A DNA stretch of 64,000 nucleotides from Bacteroidales bacterium (GCA_015060335.1 SUYR01000010.1:21604-85603); one strand, 5' to 3'; numbered from the stretch's first letter, positions 28,001-37,187 are shown. Notes: generated by a model not told the origin, from the sequence alone. Made by a program: numbers and translations.

Positions 28001-29054
28001 GATGGAAAACGATTTCCTTTTGGAAAGGACAGAAAACGACGAGGATATAAGTAATCTGGAGTTTGTCCTGTGCAGAAAACTGATCAATGAGATGAACGGC
28101 ACCATGGCATATGGCTACACAGGAGAATCCAAGGAGCTGCGGATCCATATAAGTCTGCCTCAACACGAAATGGAAGGACAGTCCCTAAGACCTGCCATCT
28201 CATCAATTTCGGAAGATATCAACACCATACTTCCGGAAAAGGGAAACGGCAGAGGGCACCTTCAGAAGATCTATGTAATAAGCATCAACAAGGAAACATC
28301 CTCATTCCTGGAATACTTCCTCTCTGACAAATATAATGTCTGCGGCATTTCTGACAACCAGACCGCCTTTGCCGAAATAAAAAGCAGTATACCGGCCGCC
28401 GTCATCTATGACATAACGTCAATAAGGGGAGAATTCTCGGAATTCATCACGCGTATCCGTCAGAACAAGTTTACCGGACAGATACCTGTCCTCACCCTGA
28501 CATCATCCCTGCAGATAACCGAACGCGAGGAATGCATAAAACAGGGAGCCGACCTATGCATCTCATTCCCGTTCAAGATGGATTATCTCATGTCCGCCCT
28601 TGAACGCATGCTGAACAAGAGGGCGAGCACGGCGGAATACTACAACTCGGCAGTAAGCGCATATGTGATGAACGAGGGCAAGATACTGCACCGTGACGAG
28701 CAGGACTTCATCAACAAGATACTGAAGTTCATCGAAGAAAATCTCTCAAACCCAAATCTGAACATAACGATGATGTCCCAGACGATGGGAATCAGCGAGA
28801 GAGGCATATACCGAAGATTTGAAGACGCCACAGACAAGACGCTGCACCAGATCATCAAGGAGGCCAGAATCGAGCTTGCCGCCAAGCTTCTTACCTCATC
28901 GAAGCTGACCATCGACGAAATCATGTTCAAGGTGGGATATGAAAATCGGAGTACATTCCACAGAAACTTCAAGGAAGCAAAGGGAATGACTCCGAAAGAA
29001 TACCGTCAGAGAGCTCAGGACAAAGCATTCCAGACTCTCTCGGACGCGGATTGA
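25098..29054 (+). CDS. HTCS-like regulator with degenerate kinase and receiver (HTCS 1)
   Basis: The start is set at ATG 25098 (MKKLKAVAALCLMILSLNSEA), which gives a signal sequence; an upstream in-frame ATG at 25017 would lie in the inverted repeat. The 1318-residue protein has periplasmic two-component beta-propeller repeats (about 25-660), a Y_Y_Y domain (about 665-750), a membrane helix near 755-775, then DHp-like (about 790-850), ATPase-like, receiver-like (about 1055-1165) and AraC helix-turn-helix (about 1210-1310) regions. The H-E-L-R-T-P-L motif is replaced by E-E-L-S-T-Q, and the N box and the two G boxes are absent. The receiver keeps Asp in V-I-Y-D but has F-P-F where K-P-F is expected. 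It is paralogous to 48244-52224 and probably regulates PUL 2. Confidence 0.88.
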   Translation: MKKLKAVAALCLMILSLNSEAKQFKTISSREGLSNNAILSMHQDNKGHLYLGTMDGLNIWNGNTIEIFSSADGKNIFFGNKIRHIIPGSDEKLYLLTTYGLAVLDIQTRNVAFFENMAFSDIMTVTEDGNIFSVNNYNKLQYLDTKTSELRTFPGPVIEENEECRRMFMMKDGRLCIMTSNSTYLISFDNALSPAIRKVESLAIPCLYVAPRYDDSNYLLITADRRLCSFNIEDGTLETKAEIDSPFPGNDDVTGIIPTDSTYLIGFRESGVKILEKGQKHLLDTDIDCRVLSMIPDKKQPIIWIGTDCNGLIRWSSSATDITCITYDDLPYSINTPVRSIYLDNDGDLWFGTKGDGLFRIRDFREKGEFDIDKFCEENSNLVHNSIYTITESNHPWIWIGSDGDGLNYYSYKSGRLGIAKGSIGLSNIHCVLEQDGETLWVSTDGQGCYRCRFTSENGVPVITEIKKLDFTEPFNHKSSVYSIAQQNDSILWFGSRRNGVLAYNINTEKSLVVQFPTTDGLAANETFYVTKAEDMLFATGNGVAAYSHEKDSVFLLDYVPKKATHAILPDRNGHIWITTNSGIISLDEDFNYRASFNRFSGMEVIEYSDGACFYDFPSNTIFFGGINGFTVIKDNVHDRVIFNPELNITNFIQNNTASHIGLKMKNGKLKIPYSQSVFGIEFSIVDNLNYPDYRFLYKIDGYDKDWTENQNNIIYFPLLAPGNYTLRIKYLNLATGYESEEECLPIYIVPPVHRRWWAIVIYILLGLFVIYRIIKQSRDRYAAMQEKLRKQYKKEILKVKNDTIDSVTEELSTQTTFMLGLCQQIRTQTANRPEVEGKVNLLEYNITKINKILHILNEYKGITAESSGEVALVHVGHIANELLEIMKPGAKARKVTIFHKIDMDIILPVNKQAFYTIFNTLTQKIISICDGRKEMHLDLYKKNNGEGICISITATVEEEIYRETMMMMENDFLLERTENDEDISNLEFVLCRKLINEMNGTMAYGYTGESKELRIHISLPQHEMEGQSLRPAISSISEDINTILPEKGNGRGHLQKIYVISINKETSSFLEYFLSDKYNVCGISDNQTAFAEIKSSIPAAVIYDITSIRGEFSEFITRIRQNKFTGQIPVLTLTSSLQITEREECIKQGADLCISFPFKMDYLMSALERMLNKRASTAEYYNSAVSAYVMNEGKILHRDEQDFINKILKFIEENLSNPNLNITMMSQTMGISERGIYRRFEDATDKTLHQIIKEARIELAAKLLTSSKLTIDEIMFKVGYENRSTFHRNFKEAKGMTPKEYRQRAQDKAFQTLSDAD

Positions 29055-29055
29055 T

Positions 29056-31059
29056 CTAATAGCGGGATGTCTTGCTCACGGTAATACCGGGCCAGTCATC
29101 CGTCCTGAAAGGACTTGCCGGGAGACTAGCCTTGTTGTAGAGGTTGCAGACAGGGTTATGTGCCCATGCATATCTTACTGCAAGAGGACGAGGAACATCC
29201 TTGCATGAAACTTCGATACAGTTTCCGACAATCCTTGCATCCGCCCAGTAGAATTTGCGGTCCGCTCCGGCAATCGTAAAGCCTTCGAGCTCGCCGCCCT
29301 TAGCCACGAGGCCGCCTCCAAGAGACGAGAAACGGATCCTGATGACATCTCCGTCCACCTCATAACCCTCATAAACAGGACCGGAGCACTCCACAGGCAT
29401 GCCATATGTCTTGTTGAGAGCCTGAAGGGCAAGACGCTTGCCCACATCCTGCTTGTTCTTCGGATGTATGTCCCCCGCATCTCCTATATCTATTGTCACT
29501 GCCATACCAGTGTTAGGGACTGTCTTTGTCGCCATCAGCTGTGCCTCTCTGAGTTCTGCCCAGGAAGACTCACATGGAGATGTCTGAAGACGGGTAAAAT
29601 TCGCAAGCTGGGTAATGTAGAATGGAAAATCATAGCCCCACTGCTGTCTCCAGTCTGCAATCAGAAGCTTCTGCAGGTCGCGGTACTGATATGCCCTGTC
29701 GTCATTAGAGCAGCCCTGGTACCAGATCGCACCTTTGATAGCATATGGAACCAGAGGAGCAATCATTGCATTATAGAGAACCGTTGACCAATATGGCTCG
29801 TCATACATATTCACAGGCTTCTTCGGCATCGGCACATCACGCTCATCAATCCTTGATTTCCACATGCCGGCAAGAGAGAGTCTCTCTCCATCCGGTCCCT
29901 TAAGGTAGAAAGAAGCGTCATCTCCAACAACTCCACCAGCACTTCCAGTATCAATGATGCGGATTGTAATCACAGTCTCGCCTTCTTTTACAGTCTTAGC
30001 CGGCACTTTGTATTCTCTGACTTTTTTCCAGCCCTCTGTACGTCCCACCTGCACACCATCGAAATATGTAACATCATTATCATCGACTCCGTCCATATGC
30101 AAGACTATCTCCTTTCCTTCCCACGATGCGGGAATCCGTACACGGGCACGAACAAGCACATGACCGTTATAATTAGGATATACGCTCTCAATATTGCCCG
30201 GCAACTTCATATCATCCCAGCCGCTGTCATCAAAACCAGTTCGAGCAAAGTCAGTTGAAGCAGCATATAATTCATCATATGCGGCAAATATCTTGTTCCA
30301 CGCACTCATGGCTTCCTGAGTCTTGATGCGGCGCATTTCTCTATCTGCCGGCCACTTTGATACATCCTCAGCCTGTGATCCAAGGCTCTTCACACCCGCA
30401 AGCGCATCCTTGCTCATCCACGCCTCGATAGTAGTTCCGCCCCAAGACGAATGGATCAGACCCACCGGCACATTTCTCTTCAGATGAATCTCTCTTCCGA
30501 AGAAATATGCAGTAGCGGAAAAGTCACGGACTGTTTCAGGCGAGCAAACCTGCCATCCGTCTCCATATGTCGGGAAGTCAGTTTCAGGCTTCGAGCTAGT
30601 CATTCTCTGCACGCTGATAAGCCTTATATTCTTATATTTTGCTGCATCCTCAATCTCCTGATCGCAATTGAGAACATTTGCCCATCCTCCCTTGAGAGGC
30701 ATCTGCATATTGGACTGGCCAGAACACAACCATACTTCTCCCATAAGGATATTGTCTATCTTCACAGGCTCACAGCCCTCTTCGGCAACGGTCATCGAAT
30801 ATGGGCCACCAGCCTTAGGAGTACGCACCTTCACCATCCATTTTCCGTCCTCAGCAACAGTAGCAGAATATTTTACCTTATTCCAGGACGGGACCACCGT
30901 TACAGAAGCCCCAGGCGTCGCTGTACCCCATACCGGAGCATCCGATTTCTGCTGCATCACCATATTGTCTGTAAACAGAGGTGACATGTGGACCTCTGCC
31001 GAGAGATTCATCGCAGACGCAGCAAAAGTCATAATCAAAAGGAATGTCAATCTTTTCAT
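29056..31059 (-). CDS. Sialate O-acetylesterase family protein (SGNH)
   Basis: A 667-residue protein with a signal peptide. An N-terminal beta domain (about 23-100) is followed by the SGNH/SASA catalytic part with the nucleophile motif C-S-G-Q-S-N-M (Ser116), split by a jelly-roll insertion (about 280-390), and resumed with D-I-H-P-K-N-K-Q-D-V-G (His of the catalytic dyad). The family removes 9-O-acetyl groups from sialic acids and also acetyl groups from plant glycans, so acceptor sugar is open. It is the last gene of the PUL 2 enzyme run and its stop lies 1 bp from the stop of the convergent HTCS gene. Confidence 0.88.
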   Translation of the reverse strand: MKRLTFLLIMTFAASAMNLSAEVHMSPLFTDNMVMQQKSDAPVWGTATPGASVTVVPSWNKVKYSATVAEDGKWMVKVRTPKAGGPYSMTVAEEGCEPVKIDNILMGEVWLCSGQSNMQMPLKGGWANVLNCDQEIEDAAKYKNIRLISVQRMTSSKPETDFPTYGDGWQVCSPETVRDFSATAYFFGREIHLKRNVPVGLIHSSWGGTTIEAWMSKDALAGVKSLGSQAEDVSKWPADREMRRIKTQEAMSAWNKIFAAYDELYAASTDFARTGFDDSGWDDMKLPGNIESVYPNYNGHVLVRARVRIPASWEGKEIVLHMDGVDDNDVTYFDGVQVGRTEGWKKVREYKVPAKTVKEGETVITIRIIDTGSAGGVVGDDASFYLKGPDGERLSLAGMWKSRIDERDVPMPKKPVNMYDEPYWSTVLYNAMIAPLVPYAIKGAIWYQGCSNDDRAYQYRDLQKLLIADWRQQWGYDFPFYITQLANFTRLQTSPCESSWAELREAQLMATKTVPNTGMAVTIDIGDAGDIHPKNKQDVGKRLALQALNKTYGMPVECSGPVYEGYEVDGDVIRIRFSSLGGGLVAKGGELEGFTIAGADRKFYWADARIVGNCIEVSCKDVPRPLAVRYAWAHNPVCNLYNKASLPASPFRTDDWPGITVSKTSRY

Positions 31060-31078
31060 GTTATTAAAAGTTAAGTGA

Positions 31079-31162
31079 TTATTTCAGAGCTATCTTCTGC
31101 GCATGAAGTCCTGTGCCCAGCATCAAGACTGCCAGGAAAACAATCGTACGTAATACTTTCAT
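31079..31162 (-). pseudogene. Orphan signal peptide, 27 codons (gene relic or micro-ORF)
   Basis: A 27-codon frame from ATG 31162 to TAA reads MKVLRTIVFLAVLMLGTGLH then AQKIALK. That is a complete Bacteroidales-type signal peptide with cleavage at HAQ, but with almost nothing behind it. It sits between the GH97 and esterase genes in the PUL 2 run, where a secreted enzyme would be expected. It could be the remnant of a deleted exoenzyme gene, or a genuine tiny peptide. Confidence 0.45.
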
Positions 31163-31183
31163 ACCAGATATATTCAATACTTC

Positions 31184-31234
31184 AAGACTGACTGGAAAGC
31201 AGCAATAACTATCACCGCCTCTCCAGTCAGTCTT
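31184..31234 (-). terminator. Inverted repeat between GH97 gene and downstream genes
   Basis: AAGACTGACTGGA (31184-31196) and TCCAGTCAGTCTT (31222-31234) form a 13-bp perfect stem with a 25-nt loop, 20 bp past the GH97 stop. There is no long T-run, so it may be a partial terminator or mRNA-stabilising structure that lowers expression of the O-acetylesterase gene. Confidence 0.5.
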
Positions 31235-31254
31235 TCCAACCAATTAAAACACCA

Positions 31255-33216
31255 TTATTTTACGTATGCTGCGTATCCGCCATTACGCATCATCTTGATT
31301 TTCACTACATCACCCTTGCTCACCTGACGCTCCTTCTTCACATAATGCATAGCCTGTCTGTCAGCATTGATACCGTCTTCGAACGAAACGAGAGTGAATG
31401 TCTTTCCTTCAGGAAGGAAGTCGAGAGTAACCTCGAGCTCCAGAGGATTCTCACGCTCCCCTGTGATACCTCCGAGATACCAGTCTTCTCCGTTGCGCTT
31501 AGCCACAAGGGCATACTCACCAAGCTTCGCCGCAAGTACCTTCGTATCATCCCAGAGAACAGGTACAGAAGACATGAATCTTGTACAGTCATCGTTCCTG
31601 TAATAAAGCGTAGGGTTATCTGCAAGCATCTGGAGGCCAGACTCGAAGAGTACGAAATGAGCCATCTGATGTGCTCTTGTTCCCACTCCGGCAGAGTTTG
31701 GACGACGTGCATTATACACATTCGGCTGCATGCTGTTCATTGCACCAGGAGTATATTCCATAGGTCCCACAGCATTGCGGATGAACGGATGATATACGCT
31801 GTTTGAAGGAGGGCAGTTACCCATCTGCTCAAGACCGCGCACACCCTCGTATGAAAGGAGGTTAGGGTACATATACTCGAGTCCTGCAGGCTTGAATGCA
31901 CCATGATAGTTCACGAAGATATGATGCTCGGCAGCAGCCTTTACAGTCCTTTCGTAGAAATTGACCATCCACTGGTCGCTTCTGTCCATGAAGTCGATCT
32001 TCACACCCTTCACTCCCCACTCTTCGAACTTGGCGAAAAGTCCGGGATTTTCCTCCACACAACGCCATGTAAGCCAGAGGATCACATCCACTCCCACCTT
32101 CTTTCCATGAGCGATGATATCGAAGAGGTCACACTCAGGATTAGGAGTATAAGGATCCATATTGTCCTTCGCCCAGCCTTCATCCATAACGATGTACTTC
32201 ACGCCATATTTTGAAGCGAAGTCCATGTAATATTTGTAAGTCTCCTCGTTGAGACCAGCCTTGAAGTCCACATCAGTTCCATAAGGGATGGCGGCATTCC
32301 ACCACTCCCAGCTTGCCTGTCCCGGAACGATCCACGATGTATCCTCGATCTTGCTGTCCTGTGCAAGACGGCATGTCATTGTGTTTTCGATAAGACCTGC
32401 ATCATCAGTAATCACGAAATATCTCCAAGGGAAGCTTCTTGTACCGTCGGTCTTTGCGATATATCTCTCACGAAGGAAGACATTGTTCGACTTGTCGCTA
32501 CGTGGCTTCTCCACAGCGGTCACAGGAGGGAATACAGACTGCATTCCGTTTGCCTCGTTTCCTCTGAAGAAAGGAGCCGGATAGTCGCAGAGGTCAGATT
32601 CGCTCATCAGGACCTTTGTACCCTTAGGAGTTGTGGCAAGGATAGGATAATGAGCCATCTTGTGATAGTTCTTCCAGTCAGATGCCTTGACATTTGTATA
32701 GAACTCCTCATATGCTGTCCTGAAACGCTCAGACTGCTGGAGTACAAGCTGGGTTTCTGCCGGGAAGAATACGGTGATATCCTCATGATTCACTTCAATC
32801 TGGCCAGGAAACTCAGTCACCCACCTGTAAGCCATACCGTCATCATAAGCACGGAAAATCAGGGAATATCCGCCTTTGAACTTGAGGGTAAGCTCGTTGA
32901 AATTATTAGGCACTTCTGCATATTTGAGTCTGAGGAAAGGCTTCTTCACCTCATTCACACTCCTGCGGGTCGCCTTCTGAAGCTTCGGAGTAGAGCCAAG
33001 CACATTGCCTGAAATGTCCATTGAAAGACGGCAACGGTCAAGAACAAGCTCGTCTCCACAATATACATCGTAAGTGATACCGCCAGCAAGAGTCACATCC
33101 ACCTTGATGTTTCCGTCCGGTGAAGCAACGCTCTGCTTAGTCTGCGCATTCAGAGCATGCGTACAGAAAAGGCATGCAGCAGCAAATAAAATCGATAAAA
33201 TTCTGTTCTTAATCAT
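31255..33216 (-). CDS. GH97 family retaining alpha-galactosidase-like enzyme (copy 1)
   Basis: A 653-residue enzyme with a signal peptide ending LNAQ. It has the GH97 N-terminal beta-sandwich, a central TIM barrel (about 295-560) and a C-terminal beta domain. In V-K-I-D-F-M-D-R the Asp408 takes the position of the nucleophile of retaining GH97 enzymes such as BtGH97b; inverting SusB-type alpha-glucosidases lack this Asp. Glu463 in G-V-R-G-L-E is spaced like the acid/base (from memory of BtGH97b). This favours alpha-galactosidase activity over alpha-glucosidase. It lies 29 bp after the GH27 gene, in one run of enzymes. Confidence 0.9.
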   Translation of the reverse strand: MIKNRILSILFAAACLFCTHALNAQTKQSVASPDGNIKVDVTLAGGITYDVYCGDELVLDRCRLSMDISGNVLGSTPKLQKATRRSVNEVKKPFLRLKYAEVPNNFNELTLKFKGGYSLIFRAYDDGMAYRWVTEFPGQIEVNHEDITVFFPAETQLVLQQSERFRTAYEEFYTNVKASDWKNYHKMAHYPILATTPKGTKVLMSESDLCDYPAPFFRGNEANGMQSVFPPVTAVEKPRSDKSNNVFLRERYIAKTDGTRSFPWRYFVITDDAGLIENTMTCRLAQDSKIEDTSWIVPGQASWEWWNAAIPYGTDVDFKAGLNEETYKYYMDFASKYGVKYIVMDEGWAKDNMDPYTPNPECDLFDIIAHGKKVGVDVILWLTWRCVEENPGLFAKFEEWGVKGVKIDFMDRSDQWMVNFYERTVKAAAEHHIFVNYHGAFKPAGLEYMYPNLLSYEGVRGLEQMGNCPPSNSVYHPFIRNAVGPMEYTPGAMNSMQPNVYNARRPNSAGVGTRAHQMAHFVLFESGLQMLADNPTLYYRNDDCTRFMSSVPVLWDDTKVLAAKLGEYALVAKRNGEDWYLGGITGERENPLELEVTLDFLPEGKTFTLVSFEDGINADRQAMHYVKKERQVSKGDVVKIKMMRNGGYAAYVK

Positions 33217-33245
33217 AGTTATATGGTTTGTTATTCAACGAAATA

Positions 33246-35480
33246 TCAAAAGCTCACTTTGAGGTACCTGCAGCCATGCAATGGAATCACACAGTCGAGT
33301 TCCTCAGGAGAGAGATCCTTCTGACGCCATACGTCACGTACTACCTTTACAGGCTTATCAGCCGGGATAAGAGACTTCATGTCCACCTTATGATCCTCCT
33401 CGCCCACGTTGAAGATACCGACAGCGATGCTTCCGTCAGCCAACGGACGGCTCCAGATCTCGATGTCGCCGTCTTTTCTGACCAGGTCAGCCTGCTTGCC
33501 CAACATATCCTGGTTGATTGCGTTCACCTCGTTGTTGCAAAGCAGATTCAGGGTGAAGTCATCCATCTGTGCAATGTCACAGCCAATGAGCATATTGGAA
33601 GCCAGAAGCGTCCACAATGTGATATGTGTATATTGCTCGTCCGGTGTCAGACGTGTCTCGCGGAGATTGCTTCCCCAACCTACCTTGCCGACGACCAGCA
33701 TATCAGGGTCATTCCAGTGGCCTACAGAAGAATACTGAGATTTTCCTTCCTGAAGGCGGAAGCCGACATGATATATAGAACTCCATGTATCTGCGATATC
33801 CGGAGCTGTACGCCAGCTGTTTCCGTCACAATAGATTCCCCACAGATGCACCTGCGTACCGCCAAGAGGACCAAGGCTGTAGAAGATGTCACGAGGCTGC
33901 TGGCGAAGATACTTCTGCATCAGCAGATATGGACGCAGACAGCTTGAGAATCCCCAGTCATTTTCCTTCTCTCTGATTCTCTCATAGCTGCACCAGTCAT
34001 ATTTCAGATAGTCCACACCCCACTTGTTATATACCTCTGCATCCTGCTTCTCGTGTCCGAGGCTACCGAGATAGCTGCCACAGGTTGTCGGTCCCGGAGA
34101 GCTGTATATACCGAACTTCAGTCCGCGCTCGTGGAGCCAGTCCACAAGTCCTTTCATTGAAGGGAACTTTTCATTTGCCTCAATTGTACCGTCAGGGTTA
34201 CGTTCTGCCGCTTCCCAACCATCATCGATATTGATATAGCCATAGCCGAAATCTGCCAGACCTTTGTCGATAAGAGCCTGAGTCGATGCCATCACCTTCT
34301 CCTGAGTGACGCTCAATCCCCAGCAGTTCCATGAGTTCCAACCCATTGGAGGGGTCTGACCGATCATGTTCTTGCCCACCTTCAGAGTAAACTCCTGTGA
34401 GGCCTTACCCTTTGCATTCTCTGCTGTCACTGTGAAAGTAAGATTGGCCGCCTTATCAATATTTCCGCTCAACACTCCGTCGCTTTCTGTCAGATGCAGG
34501 CCCTCAGGAAGGTCATTGCATGTAAACTTCATCGGACGCTCGCCTGATACAGGAAAACGATAGATGACAGGAGCACCAGGGCTTACGCCGAATACAGGAG
34601 CACCATTGAAGCGGGGTGCTGCCGGAGCAGAAGGAGTCAAAGCGTATTTCAGCTGTTTGTTTTCGACGAGTACCTTTCCTGTCTTACCATCTGTATAGGT
34701 GGCTGACAACTGACACATCTTATCCATGCTGTACGGAACAGATATGCTTACAGGCTTGTTGCGCTTGATATTGAGCCTTTTTGTAACAGATGACACAACT
34801 TCTCCAGTCTCGCGGTCAGTAACGGTCACTTCCAGCTTTCCGCTGGTAGATGTCGCGAATCCGTTATTGACCTCCACATCACAATGATAATCTCCGACAT
34901 TTGTGTCGGTAATGCGCATAGAAAGGCCTTCAGCAGCTTGCGGACAGAACACATTCAAAGGGTTACCGTACAATCCGCCTGAACCTCTTCTGTTGTAAAC
35001 ACGTACGGCTATCACATTATCTTCTCCCCAACGGATTCCGTCCTTCTTGACATCGACAACATAGTTACGAGCGTCCTTGTGGGCGCTGAAATAACCGGAC
35101 TCGTTTGACGGCATACGACCGCTTGCGCCGATCAGCTTGCCGTTCAGGAAACATTCATCGACATCATCTACCTTTGGGATATTCAATATGAGGACATTCT
35201 TCTGATCTGCGCCATTCAACAGGCTCTTCGGAATGTTTACACGAATACGGTACCATGCGAAAGATTTTTCAACAACAGGAAATCCCTGCTCGTTCCAATA
35301 ACGTGTTGCATCAACCTCATTCCAAGAGGAATCGTCCATATCCGGATCTGCCCAATCCATGTTGTCGCCAAACATGAAAAGCGCCTTGTCAACTGTGACT
35401 TTCTCCTGCGGCAAAGCATATTGTGCATCTACCTGCAGACCAATAAGAGCCAACAGGACTGTAAATAACAACTTCTTCAT
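33246..35480 (-). CDS. GH27 alpha-galactosidase with N-terminal binding modules
   Basis: A 744-residue secreted enzyme (signal ends VDAQ). A jelly-roll sugar-binding-like domain (about 25-185) and Ig-like/He_PIG-like segments (about 190-370) precede the GH27 barrel, which opens at T-P-P-M-G-W-N-S-W-N. The nucleophile is Asp495 in Y-L-K-Y-D-W-C, and the acid/base is Asp593 in W-N-D-P-D-M-L. A C-terminal beta domain ends the protein. GH27 enzymes release terminal alpha-galactose (or alpha-GalNAc or beta-L-arabinopyranose in relatives). The N-terminal modules make it about 300 residues longer than simple GH27 enzymes. It lies 31 bp after the GH109-like gene. Confidence 0.93.
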   Translation of the reverse strand: MKKLLFTVLLALIGLQVDAQYALPQEKVTVDKALFMFGDNMDWADPDMDDSSWNEVDATRYWNEQGFPVVEKSFAWYRIRVNIPKSLLNGADQKNVLILNIPKVDDVDECFLNGKLIGASGRMPSNESGYFSAHKDARNYVVDVKKDGIRWGEDNVIAVRVYNRRGSGGLYGNPLNVFCPQAAEGLSMRITDTNVGDYHCDVEVNNGFATSTSGKLEVTVTDRETGEVVSSVTKRLNIKRNKPVSISVPYSMDKMCQLSATYTDGKTGKVLVENKQLKYALTPSAPAAPRFNGAPVFGVSPGAPVIYRFPVSGERPMKFTCNDLPEGLHLTESDGVLSGNIDKAANLTFTVTAENAKGKASQEFTLKVGKNMIGQTPPMGWNSWNCWGLSVTQEKVMASTQALIDKGLADFGYGYINIDDGWEAAERNPDGTIEANEKFPSMKGLVDWLHERGLKFGIYSSPGPTTCGSYLGSLGHEKQDAEVYNKWGVDYLKYDWCSYERIREKENDWGFSSCLRPYLLMQKYLRQQPRDIFYSLGPLGGTQVHLWGIYCDGNSWRTAPDIADTWSSIYHVGFRLQEGKSQYSSVGHWNDPDMLVVGKVGWGSNLRETRLTPDEQYTHITLWTLLASNMLIGCDIAQMDDFTLNLLCNNEVNAINQDMLGKQADLVRKDGDIEIWSRPLADGSIAVGIFNVGEEDHKVDMKSLIPADKPVKVVRDVWRQKDLSPEELDCVIPLHGCRYLKVSF

Positions 35481-35511
35481 TATAATCGGTTATCAGTTTT
35501 TGTTCTTTACA

Positions 35512-36912
35512 CTATTTCACAGCGTGCTTATAGCCTTTCACCTTGTCCCATTCTCCGCGGGTGAAATCAGGGACCTCCACAGGCATAGAGCCATAAAGGA
35601 TGGAAATGCCGCTGAGTTCGGTCAGACATGACCATTCTGCTGCATCGTAAACGTCCTGATCGAGTGGAAGACCGTTACGCAGACAGTAGATCAGACGGTA
35701 ATCCATGATATAGTCCATTCCGCCGTGACCGCCCACCTTACGTGCCTGAGCTTCGATTTCGGCTACTATAGGATGGCGATACTTCTTCATCAGCTCAGAT
35801 TTGATCTGGCCTGATACAAACTTCTCTCCGTCAAGATTCTGGTAGTCCATAGACTCCTGTGCAAGATTCTCTGTCTTGAGGGCGAAGCCTTCGACCGGAT
35901 ATTTGCATGCATAACCGTCCACGCCTGTGATCTCGAAGAGTCGGTCGTATGGACGTCTTGTATATACGTTGTGCTGGATCTCAATCTGCTTGCCCTTGGC
36001 TGTGCGGATCAGAGTCACTGTGTGGTCGCCGTTGGCAAACTCGTCGGTGCCGAGCTGCGCCTTTGCAACCTCTTTTCCGTGGAACGAATCTGTATCCATC
36101 GATACGAGGAAATCCATCTTGTCTCCTCTGTGGATATTCAGGATCTGACATACAGGGCCGATGCCGTGAGTAGGATACACATCACCCCTGTGAGCCTGAT
36201 TGTACTCAAGTCTCCAGTTATTGTGATACTGCTTCCAGAACGGATCCAGATTGTGGATATAACCGCCTTCTACGTGAACGATCTCGCCGAAGAGGCCGTG
36301 CTGAGCCATGTTCAGAGTAGTCATCTCGAAGAAGTCATAGCAGCAGTTCTCGAGCATCATGCAGTGACGTCTTGTCCTTTCGGATGTATCCACGAGCTGC
36401 CAGCACTCCGCAATGCTCATCGCTGCAGGAACTTCCAACGCCACATGCTTGCCATGCTCCATCGCATATACTGCCATCTCCACGTGTACCTGCCAAGGTG
36501 TGCAGATATACACAAGGTCTATATCGTCTCTCTGGCACAACTCCTTCCATGCATCCTCGCCTACGTACTCGGCAGCCTTAGCCTTTCCCTTGGACACCAG
36601 AGTCTTCTGCGCTCTGTCAACATACGACTGTTCAAGGTCGCAGAGAGCAACTGTCTCTGTACCCTCGATGTATGTGAAACGATATACGGCACCCTTACCC
36701 CTCATACCAAGTCCGATAAAGCCCACGCGTACGTTTTCGATAGGATCGCAGGTCATCAGCAGAGCGGATTCCTGGCCCGGCTGACGTTTAGGCGTCTGAA
36801 GGATTACACGTCCGTCCTTGATCTTGTGTTTTACTGAAGTCTCCACCTTCGGAGCCGCACTCGAGGCAACAACCATAAGAATTGCGGCAATGGTAAAAAG
36901 TAATTTCCTCAT
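35512..36912 (-). CDS. GH109 alpha-N-acetylgalactosaminidase-like (Gfo/Idh/MocA fold)
   Basis: The start is at ATG 36912 (MRKLLFTIAAILMVVASSAA), giving a signal peptide; the longer open frame to 37068 runs into the promoter region. The 466-residue product has an NAD-binding Rossmann motif V-G-F-I-G-L-G-M-R-G-K-G and the G-G-H-G-G-M-D-Y segment typical of GH109, which uses bound NAD in an oxidation-elimination mechanism to remove terminal alpha-GalNAc (blood-group A type). Export is consistent with the family. Plain Gfo/Idh/MocA oxidoreductase is the alternative. A TATATTTG box lies upstream, so this gene likely starts its own transcription unit with GH27, GH97 and esterase downstream. Confidence 0.85.
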   Translation of the reverse strand: MRKLLFTIAAILMVVASSAAPKVETSVKHKIKDGRVILQTPKRQPGQESALLMTCDPIENVRVGFIGLGMRGKGAVYRFTYIEGTETVALCDLEQSYVDRAQKTLVSKGKAKAAEYVGEDAWKELCQRDDIDLVYICTPWQVHVEMAVYAMEHGKHVALEVPAAMSIAECWQLVDTSERTRRHCMMLENCCYDFFEMTTLNMAQHGLFGEIVHVEGGYIHNLDPFWKQYHNNWRLEYNQAHRGDVYPTHGIGPVCQILNIHRGDKMDFLVSMDTDSFHGKEVAKAQLGTDEFANGDHTVTLIRTAKGKQIEIQHNVYTRRPYDRLFEITGVDGYACKYPVEGFALKTENLAQESMDYQNLDGEKFVSGQIKSELMKKYRHPIVAEIEAQARKVGGHGGMDYIMDYRLIYCLRNGLPLDQDVYDAAEWSCLTELSGISILYGSMPVEVPDFTRGEWDKVKGYKHAVK

Positions 36913-36952
36913 AGTATATGATAATTTAATGGTTTTGAGCTGTCGATAATTG

Positions 36953-36960
36953 CAAATATA
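36953..36960 (-). promoter_or_regulatory. Putative -7 box for the GH109-GH27-GH97-esterase unit
   Basis: TATATTTG on the minus strand, 40 bp before the GH109 start, matches TAnnTTTG. It follows a terminator-like hairpin at 37121-37157, so the enzyme genes seem to form a unit separate from SusC/SusD. An inverted repeat ACATGTA-13-TACATGT (37010-37016, 37030-37036) lies 50 bp further upstream and could be an operator. Confidence 0.5.
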
Positions 36961-37120
36961 CCTTTTATGTCGGCTATATATGTATGATATTGCGACGATT
37001 TTTATGCAAACATGTAACAATGTGTGACATACATGTAGCATGGTCGTAACGAGAATTGATTTCCGCAAATCGAAGGACCGGCGGGAGCGGAAGGCAGGTT
37101 ACACGCAGCAGATTGTATGG

Positions 37121-37157
37121 AAAAAATATAAAAAGGGCCGGATTTGTGGTCCGACCC
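37121..37157 (-). terminator. Rho-independent terminator after SusC/SusD/lipoprotein genes
   Basis: On the minus strand GGGTCGGA pairs with TCCGGCCC (one G-T pair) around a 7-nt loop and is followed by TTTTTATATTTTTT. It starts 31 bp beyond the stop of the DUF1735 lipoprotein gene. Confidence 0.7.
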
Positions 37158-37187
37158 TGTGTTAACAACATTAAAACCGGTAGTGGA

